Assembly: GCF_001659605.2 (NCBI RefSeq) | Contig: NC_035163.2 | Span: 33,134,158-33,198,157, forward strand | Direction of reading: 5' to 3' | Origin: Manihot esculenta | Taxonomy: Eukaryota; Streptophyta; Magnoliopsida; Malpighiales; Euphorbiaceae | DNA: 64,000 nt | Shown here: positions 43,417 through 53,983 of the stretch, in pieces | How positions within the stretch are numbered: position 1 is the first letter of the stretch | How the letters are laid out: each line of letters starts with the position of its first letter | Translations under genes and position numbers: made by a program | The notes under the pieces: model-generated | What the model was told of the DNA's origin: nothing | Database searches by the model: none | Seen by the model: only the letters and a program-made list of their open reading frames with translations

Positions 43417-45282
43417 TGTAATACCCGGCTAGACTCCGGTATCGAAATTCCTACCGTCCGGTGGAATCTCGGATGTCAGAAGCCTCTAGTAGGGTAGAAA
43501 TATGTTTTCATAAAATGTTTTAATGTTTTTTTCATGGTTTTAAGTAAAGAGGAAATGAGTTTTTGAATGAAAGTTTTTTTCATGGTTCAAGAACTCAAAA
43601 ATCTCCCACCTCCGAGTTTAGGACGTCTCTCTCTCGATATTCAAGAGGTAAGAGCCGATCTTAAGCTCATTTCATGTTTAAAGTAAGTTTTATGCAAGAT
43701 CTATGGGGTAGAATGCATGTTTAGCTCATAGTTAGGTTTTTGAGTTAATGTTATGTTTTGAGCAATGTATGTTGGATTTGTGTTGTTGTTGTGTGTTGTA
43801 GTTGGGGTTTAAGTTAGTTTGAAGCCCCTAGGAGCCAATGTATGTATATTTGCATGTTTTGGTTGAGCTAAATGCATGATTGGAAGTTTTGGAGGCAAAT
43901 GTGCTTGAAGGAGGCAAGTTTCTGCCCTTTTGCAGAAACCAGGTTCGGCAGCCGAAGGAACTTTCGGCCGCCGAACATGGCTGGGGAGGCAGGCCTTTCG
44001 GCTGCCGAAGTTGCCCCCGAAAAGAGACTTTCGTCTCTGTCTGGGACTTTCGGCCGCCGAAGGTGCCGCCGAACCTGCCTGGGTTTCGGCTCTGGAGGGA
44101 CTTTCGGCCGCCGAAGGTGCCGCCGAACCTGCTCTGTTCTGCCTTCCTTTGTATGTTTTTGTATGATTGTTTTGAGGTGTTTTAGGGGGTTTTTGGGGGG
44201 ATGTTTTTAGAGTTATGTTCTAGTTGTTTGGTCCCTCATTTGAGTCCACCTGTGTAGGTTCGGACCCGAGGAACCGAGAACCCCAGCAGTGAGTTAGCTG
44301 CATCAGTCTTTGTCAGAGCTAGCCAGAGGTGAGTAGAATAAACCTTTATGTTTTAAAGCAAATGAATTATACAGTTGAGCATGTTCATGCATCATGAATG
44401 CCATGTGATGAATTAGGTTGTTTGCATTAGAAATCACGAATATGTTGCATTGCATTTATGATGTTGATGTGGATTGGTTATTGAATGATCCTTTAGTCCT
44501 CATATGGTATGATGATGCTACGGCATGACATGGTATGAAAGTCCAGGTTGTACCCATTCTACGTCCCTGGCATATTGGTATGCATGTTATGTTATGTTAA
44601 GAGAAAGACCGGTTGACCCATTCTACGTCCCGGCACTTTGGAATGTAGAGGACTATTGGGGACAATACCATCCGAGATGTGATTTGTTGTGACGTGTTGC
44701 ATTACATGATGGCATGAGATTTAAATGTTGTTTTCTATTATTCTGCTCACTGGGCTCTAGTAGCTCACCCCTTTTCCCTAATCCCCCAGGATTGCAGGTA
44801 TGGGCTAGACAGAGAAGTCAAGAAGAGTAAAGTCTTATGTTTGTAATAGATAGATAGTGGACATGGTAAATTGTATAATGATGTAAAGTTAAATAGTTAT
44901 GTTATGTATAATGATATTGAGGTTTAGAAGTGTGCTTGACCATAGTTCAGTGTAATCCCTTGTTGATACATGATCTTAATGTCTATTGATGTTTATGTTT
45001 AACCAACTCAACTTATGATGTATCGCCTATTGGGGCATTGATGAGATCCCACAGAGGGGTCAAGTTTATGAGTATGGCTATGTTTAGTGCATGCACAGGT
45101 TGAGTTGGGCATATGAGGAATGAATGCCAGAAATGTTTTTTTTAATTTTTATGTATGATTGTTGATCATGTATGGGATTGAACAGGTTTACAGGTTACAT
45201 GTCAGGCTTGCTACGGGTCCCGGCGGCCTTAAGCCGATCTGGATCCTAGCGCTGGTAGCGGTCCGATTTTCGGGTCGTTACA
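43417..45282 (+). repeat. D 5' LTR, promoter region deleted
   Basis: Relative to the 3' LTR a net 369 bp are missing after about 43572, covering the U3 motif array and the TATA box. The junction carries a 15-base copy of upstream text (G, seven T, CATGGTT; 43525-43539 repeated at 43573-43587), pointing to slippage or templated repair. It also lacks one of the armed repeats. The leader array (43943-44130) and splice-like signals remain. Confidence 0.92.
44329..44797 (+). other. Predicted intron inside D 5' LTR leader
   Basis: CAGAG/GTGAGT starts at 44329; CCCTAATCCCCCAGGATTGCAG ends at 44797 (spelled in two parts, CCCTAATCC and GGATTGCAG). A further acceptor-like GTTTTTCAG ends at 45542, eight bases before the gag ATG. 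Confidence 0.38.
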
Positions 45283-45285
45283 GAA

Positions 45286-45297
45286 TGGTATCAGAGC
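45286..45297 (+). promoter_or_regulatory. D primer-binding site (tRNA-iMet)
   Basis: TGGTATCAGAGC, three bases after the 5' LTR end. Confidence 0.93.
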
Positions 45298-45550
45298 CCT
45301 AGGTCCATATGGTCAGACCTAGAGTGTCGGGCTCATAGATGTTGTAGAAGGTCAAGCACAATAGGAAGATCATGTCCACTAGGATAGGATGTGGAGTCTT
45401 GTCTTGTTTGATGATGTGAATTGCCATGATTTTATACATGTGCGTTAATGCTATGATATGAATGATATGTATGTGATGAGGGTTCATGTGTGCCCATATG
45501 AACCATATGATGCTAATGTTTATGTGATGTGTTGTTTTTCAGGAAACAGG

Positions 45551-47443
45551 ATGAGGGGAACTCGTCGATCAGCAAGATTGACTGGAGTGCCACCTGAGGA
45601 TGAGGGCATGAGCGCCCGTCCTCCTACATTGCCTAGGGCAATGTCTAGTAGGTCTAACAGAGAAAGAGTAGTAAGAGACCCTAGAAGGTCTCTGGATCTG
45701 GGTAGGAGCAGATCAGTGAGGGGAACAGTTCAGGGAGGAATGTCAGGAGACATGGGAGATGATATGGATGTAGAGCAGAGGAGGGATGGTAGTTTGGGAG
45801 TTAGCATGTCAGAAGAGGGAATGGGAGAGTCCCAAGGAGGCACTCAGGTGTCGGGATTTGTTCAGCCACCCCACTACCCACACTTCTCACAAAATCCCGG
45901 GTATTCGATGGGAGGTACATCGGATTACCCTAACTTCACCCCTTATCCCACACAGATGCCATACCCACCCTACTACCCACCATATTCACAATACCCAATG
46001 TATCCACCCCCACCTTACTATCCAAACCCTACCTCAGAAAATGTTGCCCCACCTCCACCACCTACAGAACCAGCAGCCCCAGTTGCTCAACCTTCTAGAC
46101 CTAGCTCAGCCAGTGGGAGCAAGGTCAAGATGACCGACTACATGAAGTTGGGTGTTCCCCAGTATGAAAAAGGGGATGACCCATTTGTGTATCTGGAAAG
46201 GGTTAAGGTGATCACGGATGAGATTGGGGCTGATGACAGTAGAGCCATTCAGATGGCTGGGTTCACTCTTAAGTGTAAGAAGGCACGAGAGTGGTTCAAG
46301 AATTATGTGAACCCCAGAGTAGACAGCATGTCTTGGGAGGAGTTTACAAACGAGTTTGCAGGATGGGCGTTCCCAGATAGTTCAAGGGAGCTGAAGATGA
46401 TAGAGTTTGAGTAGTTGAGGCAGACTGATGAGATGGGTGTAGAGGAGTTCACAGACAGATTCTTGGAGCTGTTGCCATTTGCAGGGCAAAACCTTAACAC
46501 AGATCAGAAAAGATCAAGGAGGTATATCATGAAACTCCACTCTAGATATTCCTCCTTGATCCAGTCAGCAGATAGGGAGAGCTTCCACGCCATAGTGGAT
46601 ATGGCCCGGAAAATGGAGGCCAGTGCCATCGTTCAGGGAACAGTTAAGCAGTTAGTGGCACAGCCTTCTGGTTCCAAGACCCCAGGCTCTTCTTCTTTCA
46701 GTGCAGCAGCTTCAGGTAGCAAAAAGTGGAGTAACACCACTAGGAAGCCCAAGAAGAACAAGTTTTGGAACAAGGTCAAGTCTAGTATGGGACTAGGGAG
46801 TGGCTCAAGCTCTGGCGCGGATAATGCAGTTTGTGCAAAGTGTGGTAGGCTACACAGGGGAGTTTGTCGGGCTGGGACATCAGCCTGCTTCAGATGCGGG
46901 CAAGAGGGACACATGGCTTGGGAGTGTCCTAGGGCAGCTTTTGGAGCACAGTCTCAGCAGACAGCTTCAGGTAGTGTAGCTCAGCCAGCAGCTCCAGCCG
47001 CGACTCAGGCCAGTGGCAGAGGCAGAGGGAGAGGGGCAGCCTCTTCTTCAGCGGGTTTCAGAGGTGAAGGTCCATCAGCTCCAGCACGGATCTTCACAAT
47101 GACTCAGCAGGAGGCAGATGCATCTAACACCGTGGTGGCAGGTAATTTAGTCATTGGTTGTTCAAATGTGTATGCCTTGATGGACCCTGGTGCATCTCAT
47201 TTTTTTATTGCTCCGAGAGCCGTTCAGAGGTTGGGGTTGATGATCTCTGAGTTAAAGTGTCCTCTCTGGGTCAGTGGACCCAAGTGTGACCCATCAGTGG
47301 CAGAGTCAGTCTGCGAGTGCAGTCCAGTCTTTGTTGAGGGGAGATGCCTTTCCGCCGACCTTGTGGTTCTAGACTTGACAGATTTTGACGTCATTCTAGG
47401 GATGGATTGGTTATCTACCCATGGTGCTACCTTGGACTGCAGG
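45551..47443 (+). pseudogene. D gag and start of protease, up to the E insertion
   Basis: [10 protein letters not shown] starts at 45551. The proline/tyrosine-rich segment and capsid follow, with a TAG at 46412-46414 in place of Gln within capsid (FE then QLRQ in relatives). The same frame then reads the rest of capsid, two knuckles (CAKCGRLHRGVC and [14 protein letters not shown]), RGRGRG and protease with DPGAS (SHSF is SHFF here) to LDCR, where E is inserted. It continues at 56286. Confidence 0.92.
47439..47443. repeat. Target-site duplication of E, left copy
   Basis: GCAGG precedes the TG of E and is repeated at 56286-56290. Confidence 0.93.
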
Positions 47444-48597
47444 TGTAATACCCGGCAGATTCAGACATCGGAATTTCTACCGTCCGGTGGAATTCGAGGA
47501 TGTCAGAGGTTTCTAGAAGGGTAAGAGAAAGGTTTTCTAAAATATTTTCAAGTATTTTAAAGGTTTAGAGTGAAAAAGAATTGAGTTTTGTGGAGAATTG
47601 GCCAAAGGAGTTTCTGTCATGTTCGGCCCCCGAAGGTTAAGTTTGGCCGCCGAAAGTGCCCAATGTTCGGCCCCCGAAGGTGATGTTCGGCCCCCGAAAG
47701 TTGCATGGTTTTGCATGCAGTTTCGGCAGCCGAAGCTGAGGTGGTCGGTTAGTTGTGCACACTCCTCCGTCCGTGGTTTGGCCAGGTGTTTACCTCTAAA
47801 TCATTCTCAGAGGTTAGGCCACGTCTCCTATGACTCATCTGCAAAGGTTTAATGCCCCATGCACAGGTTTGAGGGTGGTAAAGTGTTGTGAACGTTTGTG
47901 AGAAAAAAGGGAGAGCTTTGGTGGGGTAGTGAAGAAGAAGAGGTGGTGGTGCATAGCTTTGAGTTCAGATTGTTTAGCTTCTGTTGTCCAAAGGTAAGGG
48001 AAGTTTTTAACTTGTTTTAATGATTTATACCAGCTTTTACAAAGGATAAGGGTAGAGTTGCTTAGATAGGTTCGTTTTAGTGTTTTCATGGTTTATGCAT
48101 GATTATGTGTTATGTGTATTGTTTTGTTGGAGTTTAAGTTGTTTTAAGCTCCTTTGTGTTTGTTAAAGTGTTTATGCATGTTTTAGAGGGGTTAAATGCA
48201 TGTATTGAGGGCTGAGCAGATGATGGAGGGACTGGCAGGCGTCCTTGTGCACGAAACTGAGTTCTGGATGAACTCAGGTTCGGCCGCCGAAAGTCCAAGT
48301 TAGGCCGCCGAACATGCCTGACTTTCGTCTCTGGAGGAGACATTCGGCCGCCGAAGGTGCTGCCGAAGGTGCCCTGTCCAGCCTTCCTTTGCTTGTTTTG
48401 CATGCTTGTTTTGAGGTATTCTAGAGGGGTTTTGGGGAGATGTTTATCAGTGATATAGAGTATGTTTGGTACCTCATTTAAGTCCTCCATTGTAGGATTG
48501 GACCCGAGAAAACGAGGTATTTAGCAGTAGTAGCTGCTTCAGAGTTAGAATTGGTCCAGAGCTAGTTAGCCCAGAGTTAGCCAAGTAGAGGCTACAG

Positions 48598-49176
48598 GTG
48601 AGTGGAACTAAACTGAATATTTTATTTTGAGAAATGACACGATTCTAGCATGATCCATGCATCATAAACTGCCATGTTATGTATTAGGTTGTGCTGCATT
48701 AGAATCCACGAATATGCTGCATTGCATAAGATGATATTTGTGTGGATGAATGTTGAATGATCCATAGCCCTTGATATCAGTTGAGACACCATGAGAGCAT
48801 ATGAGATATGGCATGAGATAGCCATACCAGGTCGCTCCTGGATAGTCCAGGTCGCTCCTGGTACTATGAGTTAGACAGCCGGGCTGTCAGATCAGAGAAA
48901 AGAGAAGTCCAGGTGATGGCCTAATCGCCCCTGGCACAGTGGGACATGTTATGATATGAGTCAGTTAAGAGAAGTCCAGGTGTGGCCTAATCGCCCCTGG
49001 CACAGTCGGACATACTATTATGTATGTAGCGGGCTATTGGTGACAAGTTCATCCTTTTGATGATATGTTTGTGATGTGATGCATTCCATGAGAGCATATA
49101 ATGAATGAATTGTTTTATTGTTCCTCCTCACTGGGCTGTAGTAGCTCATCCCACTCCCTTAACCCCAGTTTTGCAG
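48598..49176 (+). other. Predicted intron inside E 5' LTR leader
   Basis: CAG/GTGAGT at 48598 and CTTAACCCCAGTTTTGCAG ending 49176 are close to plant splice consensus, with a branch-like CTTAAC about 19 bases upstream of the cut. The armed repeats lie inside. A further acceptor-like TGCTTTTCAG ends at 50033, seven bases before the gag ATG. Confidence 0.42.
48827..49000 (+). repeat. E LTR hairpin-armed repeats, two kinds
   Basis: Two 15-bp units CCAGGTCGCTCCTGG (48827-48841, 48847-48861) are followed by two units of 25-26 bp (48909-48934, 48976-49000) that start CCAGGTG and end CGCCCCTGG. All four have complementary CCAGG/CCTGG arms. Confidence 0.85.
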
Positions 49177-49748
49177 GTTCTGAGATAGCTGTGGGAAGAC
49201 AGAGTCAGCAAGAGTAAAGAGGAAGGATATGCATGAATGTATGTTTGTAATAGAATAGTGGACATGATGTAATTATAAGACTAGTTGTAATATATTGATA
49301 TGTACAGTCATATACTGGATAGACTAAGTGCTTTCCCTAGTGTCATTGCTGTAGTGTGATGTATGATTAATCCCTTTGTACATGCATCCTGTTTTACGTT
49401 TCTTGATGAGAAATGTGTGAGTTGGGCTTAACGTATGGCTTTGATGAGATACCAATGGGATGTGTTACAGATGAAAAGGGTTTCAATCCCTTGAACCACA
49501 GAGATGGTAGTCCCTGGTATAGGCCCTGAGGGCCCTTTCAGATTGACATATCTGAGTAGCAGTGGTTAAGCCTACAGAGTTTTACAGGATTGTTAAGTCG
49601 TTTTATATCATGTATGGGATTTATCAAGTACACAGAGAGTATAGTCGGCTTACTACGGGTCCCGGCGGCCTTAAGCCGATCTGGATCCTAGTGCCAGTGA
49701 TGGGTCGGGCCGTTACAGAGGGGTACCGGTTTCCGGGTCGTTACAGAT

Positions 49749-49760
49749 TGGTATCAGAGC
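49749..49760 (+). promoter_or_regulatory. E primer-binding site (tRNA-iMet)
   Basis: TGGTATCAGAGC, three bases after the 5' LTR. It is followed by ATAGGGCCTC, the leader type of B and P. Confidence 0.93.
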
Positions 49761-50040
49761 ATAGGGCCTCAAGAGTACGGTGTGTTGAGCATCTTTGCTC
49801 AAGGATTAGAGATATCCCACATCGGAAAGAGGTGTTGTCTTGTATAGGAGGGGAAGCACAATAGGTAAAATCATGTCCACTAGGATAGGATGTGGAGTCC
49901 TGTTTTGCATGCTGATGTGAAATGCCATGATGAGTTGCATGTGCATTATTGATATATTTAATATGTGCTGAGGATTCATGTGTTTTCACATGGATCATTT
50001 GATGATATTTTTGTGTGATGTTGTGCTTTTCAGAGGCAGG

Positions 50041-51378
50041 ATGAGAGGAACTCGTCGATCTGCGAGATTGACTGGAGCTCCGTCGGAGGATGAGGACATG
50101 GATGCTCATCTCCCAGTTCTGCAAAAGGCAACATCAGATAGTTTAAGCAGAGAAGGTATATCAAGGGACCTTAGAAGGTCTAGTGATGAGAGTAGAAGGG
50201 GAGTTGTGCAGAGTGGTATGTCAGGGTTTAGGAGAGTCCTAGAGGAGGATGTGCAGAGCAGAGATGGTAGCTTTGGCAGGAGCAGGTTAGGAGGAGATAT
50301 GGGTGAGTCTCAAGGAGGCACTCAGGCCTCGAGATTTGTTCCACCTCAGTATCCACCCTACCAGTGGGGGGCAGAGTACCCGATGAGAGGTACATCAGAG
50401 TTTCCTAGTTATCACCCATATCCCACCTTTATGCCCTATCCTTCCTTTTATCCGCCATATCCACCGCCACAGCCACAGTATACCATGTTTCCACCCTTCT
50501 TTGGTTATCCAAGTTTAGCAAACCCTACCTCAGGGAATGTTGCACCTCCTCCACCACCACTAGAACCAGTAGCCCCAGTTGTCCAAATATCTAAGCCTAG
50601 TTCACCTGGAGGAAGTGAGGTAAAGATGATAGATTATTTGAGGTTAGATGGCCCTAAGTTTGAGACTGGTGATGACCCTTTTGAGTATCTCAGAATGGTC
50701 AAGATGATAACTGATGAGTTGGGAGCCAGTGAGCGTAGAGCCATTCAGATGGCAGGGGTCACATTGAAATGTGAAAAGGCAAGGGCATGGTTCAACCAGT
50801 ATGTGAACCCGAGGGTAGAAAGCTTATCCTGGGAGCAGTTTGCAATAGAGTTTGCTGAAGGGGCTTTTCTAGATAGCGCAAGGAAGAGGTTCCATGATAT
50901 AGTAGATATGGCACAGAAGAGAGAAGCTAGTGCCAAACTTGCAGGGACAAGTGATGTGAATCTCTCCCCTCTGCACGAGGCTGGGATAGAAAGGAAGAAG
51001 GGGGGAAGAGGCCTCAGACGATCAAAGAAGAACAAGTTCTGGAAGCAGATCAAGTCTGGTCTGGGAATAGGTGAGGGATCGAGCTCTGGTTTGAACAACT
51101 CCAAATGTCCGAGGTGCGGTAGGCCGCACAAGGGAGTCTGTTTAGTAGGGACAACAACATGTTTTAGGTGCGGACAGGAGGGGCACATAGCACGTGAGTG
51201 TTCCACCGCGACTTTGATAACACAGTCCCAGCAGACAGCCTCAGATAGAGTGACTCAACTAGGAGCTCTAGCTATGACTTTGGGTAGAGGCAGAGGGAGC
51301 GAGATCACTCCTTCTTCCATAGGTTCCCCAGGTGAAGGTCCGTCAGTACCAGCACGGCTCTTCGCTTTGACGCAATAG
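50041..51378 (+). CDS. E Gag with in-frame deletion in capsid
   Basis: The open frame of 445 residues begins [10 protein letters not shown] at 50041. It keeps the basic N-terminus, the proline/tyrosine-rich segment and the first half of capsid (to GAFLDSA). It then jumps in frame to KRFHDIVDMA, leaving out about 66 residues present in B (roughly 279-345). The basic KKNKFWKQI and two knuckles (CPRCGRPHKGVC and [14 protein letters not shown]) follow. It ends at a TAG where relatives read QQEA, just before protease. The product could bind RNA but would lack the second half of capsid, so assembly alone is doubtful. Gag is open while pol behind it is wrecked. Confidence 0.72.
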   Translation: MRGTRRSARLTGAPSEDEDMDAHLPVLQKATSDSLSREGISRDLRRSSDESRRGVVQSGMSGFRRVLEEDVQSRDGSFGRSRLGGDMGESQGGTQASRFVPPQYPPYQWGAEYPMRGTSEFPSYHPYPTFMPYPSFYPPYPPPQPQYTMFPPFFGYPSLANPTSGNVAPPPPPLEPVAPVVQISKPSSPGGSEVKMIDYLRLDGPKFETGDDPFEYLRMVKMITDELGASERRAIQMAGVTLKCEKARAWFNQYVNPRVESLSWEQFAIEFAEGAFLDSARKRFHDIVDMAQKREASAKLAGTSDVNLSPLHEAGIERKKGGRGLRRSKKNKFWKQIKSGLGIGEGSSSGLNNSKCPRCGRPHKGVCLVGTTTCFRCGQEGHIARECSTATLITQSQQTASDRVTQLGALAMTLGRGRGSEITPSSIGSPGEGPSVPARLFALTQ

Positions 51379-52030
51379 GAGGCTGACACATCGGACAGGG
51401 CGGTAACAGGTACTTTTCACTTCCGTTTGTTTTGATGTGTCTACTCTTAGAGACTCTGATGCTTTGTTTTCCTTCGTGCTTGAGGGATTAGACTGTCCTC
51501 TTTAGGTCAATAGACCCAAGTGTGATCCATCAGCGGCAGAGTTAGTCTGCCAGTTGAGGTCAATGCTAGTTCAGTGCTAGTTGTGAGTAGGTGCCTTCCA
51601 ACTGACCTAGTGGTTCTAGAGTGATTGATTGATATCATTCTAGGGGTGGATGGGCTAGCTACTCATAGTCTTGCTTGAGATAGCAAAGACAGAGTCGTCA
51701 GGCTTAGAGATCAGGGTGGCTCACAAGTGGTATGTTGAGGGGACAGTGTAGAGATGCCTGAAATGTAGTATCAGCCCTCTAAGCTTGTAAACTAGTTAAG
51801 AGAGGTTATCAGAGGTTTCTTGCTTGCGTGTGTCAGAAAGTATAGCAGTTGATCAGATTAGGAAAGGAACCAGTTTTAGTGCCCACAGTCAAAGACAAGT
51901 TTTGGATTTTGACCCAGACAAGTCATCAAGTTTACCACCTGCTAAGAGAGTTCAATGAGAGAGAGGAATGGTGTTTATACCCATCATTTCTAGTCTTCTC
52001 TGTAGGATGGTACCAGTAGCATAAGTGAGA
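51379..52030 (+). pseudogene. E decayed protease region, first copy
   Basis: In three mixed frames the text matches protease and the linker to RT of B: CPL with RPKCDPS (about 51490-51530), VVLE and DIILG (about 51605-51645), a stretch like LPSLPPA (about 51935) and RMVP (about 52010). The active-site region is not recognisable and stops are frequent. Confidence 0.65.
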
Positions 52031-52299
52031 TGGTAAAAGCCAACTGAGTAATAGCTAGTGGTTCGTGAGCTAGGAAAGATACTCGAGAGTGTTGCTATGA
52101 GATGCTATGGCCTTGGATTTTATCCAGGTATAGGGAGAGTGATCTCTCATCTCCGAGTGCAGCCCTCAAGGAAAAGAAATAAGGCAGAGAATAGAGTAAG
52201 AAATAGAAGAGTAAGAAAAGAACAAAAGGGTAAGTGAAAGTGAGCAGATTAAGGAAAAGAGAAGAATAAGTAAACTAGAATAGAACAGAGAAAGAAAAA

Positions 52300-53720
52300 A
52301 GTAAGATTAAGAGTAAGTTCAGGAGGAGATTTCAGTTTAGTCTGGGATTAGGTAGTAATTGAGGCAGAGGAAAGGGTTAGCTTTTCCATTAGTAAATTCC
52401 CGAGGGAAGTTCCGTTAGCTTTAGCTCGGATCTTCACCCTGACTCAGTCGGAAGCTATCACATTGAACACAGTGACATCAAGTATGTTCACTTGTGGATG
52501 TTCAGATGTGTATGCTGTTCGTTTTGAACCCGCATGTTTTTACTTCCTTGTGGCTTAGTGAGCTGTTACTAGAGTGGGTTTGATGACTTCTAGGCTTAGA
52601 GTGTTTTCTCTGGGTTAATGGACCCGGGTATGATCCATCTGAAGCAGAGTCAGTTAATCAGATCAGTTTAGAGTTGTAGTGAGTAGAAGCTATCCAGCTG
52701 ACCTTATGGTTCTAGAGTTGACTATTTGATGTCATTCTAGGGCGGATTGGCTACTTACTCATTGTACTACCTGTGTCTGTAGAGACAAGGTAGGAGAGTT
52801 CAGAGGCTAGGATGGATCAGAAATAGTCCTTGGAAGGGACAGAGTATAGGTGCCTAGAGGTTTGAGGTCAGCCCAGCAGGCTCATAGGTACACAGGAAAG
52901 GTTATCAGAGGGTTCTAGCTCGTGTGAGTGAGTTTAGTAGTCAGATCGGGGAATTAGCCTCAATACCCGTAGTTAGTAAGCTCTAGATGGTTTCCCAGAT
53001 GAGCTGTCAGGTTTACCATCTGTCAGGGAGTCAGAGTATGGAATAGAAGTGGTGTCTGGACGCGGAACCATTTCTTTCCTTCTACCCTACAGGATGGCAC
53101 CTACAGAGAGGGAGAGAGAGCATGATCAGAGTATGATAGGAAAGCTTGGTAGAGAAAGGTTACATTCGACTTAGTACCTCACTCTGGAATGTTCCAGTGT
53201 CAGTGTGAGAAACGGAGGATGAAACCTTGAGATTTTGTAACGACTGTAAGCAGTTGAACAAAATCACTACTAAGGCTAGGTGTTCCCACACAGGATGAAT
53301 GCTCTGTGGAGACAGCGAGTAGGAGCTGTGTATCCTCCACGATGGATCTTAGAGTTGGGAACTAGAGGTTGAGAGTTAGAAAGAGAATGAAAGAAAACAA
53401 AGACCAGTATAATAAAGAAGAAGAAAGGCGGGCATGGATCAGAGTGCTCAGCAAAAGCGTAGAATAGTTTAGAAAAACAGAGAAGCATGCCCATTATCTA
53501 CTAAGTGGTGTAGATTCTAAGAGAACTCGGCATAGAGGCATTACAAGTTTAGTTTCGGGGCATGTCCATATGATTGTGACGTGTCACAATACGATTTCTA
53601 AAGACAGTAACGAATTGAAGCTATAGGCAAGACATCTAGCATTCCCTTAGAGGTATGGCTCTTCTGACCGGGTTGACTAAAGAAAAGGAAAGGTTAGTGT
53701 AATCAGTATAGTGTGCCTAA
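52300..53720 (+). pseudogene. E decayed gag end, protease second copy and RT
   Basis: Starting near 52300 the text returns to the end of gag (KFRRRFQFSLGLG), then protease again (LTQSEA, CSDVYA near 52500, CDPSEAESV near 52635, DVILG near 52735), the RT start (LSTSLWNVPVS near 53170) and RT pieces as far as a remnant of KHAHYL (near 53490) and MALLTGLTKEKE (near 53650). No RNase H core, integrase or chromodomain follows. It is nearest to the decayed pol of P. Confidence 0.65.
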
Positions 53721-53945
53721 GTTGAGAAAAGTCAGTAATCAGATGAAAGAACCAAGTCAGTTGGGTACTGGAAACAGTGAGACGCAATCAGTGTAGAGTA
53801 TAGACACAGACTCAGCAGTTAAGCGTCAGCAAAGTCAGGAATGGTAAATAACCCAGGAGTTTGACTCCAGTAATATCTGTGTCTCTTCGCGGAGGAAAGT
53901 GTTAGACTTTCCTTAATTGCTTATTTGCATATGTGTTTGTTGTGT

Positions 53946-53983
53946 GAACATTCGAGGACGAATGTTCTTAAAGGGGGGAAGAA
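53946..53983 (+). promoter_or_regulatory. E hairpin plus polypurine tract
   Basis: Perfect arms GAACATTCG and CGAATGTTC (53946-53967) precede the polypurine tract AAAGGGGGGAAGAA (53970-53983). Confidence 0.87.

Larger units (their letters stand above)
47444..49745 (+). repeat. E 5' LTR
   Basis: TGTAATACCCGG to GGTCGTTACA. Its end is extended: GGGCCGTTACAGAG lies about 37 bp before the true terminus, so CGTTACA occurs twice, as in P. Motifs of the GGCCCCCGAA type dominate the U3 array (47620-47740). No TATA box is evident at the usual place. Confidence 0.94.

Noticed and set aside
45299..45487. Host gene or exon capture inside an element
   Set aside because: Leader and internal text between LTRs and gag is shared among elements and matches no non-retroelement protein I can recognise; no captured gene was seen anywhere in the window.
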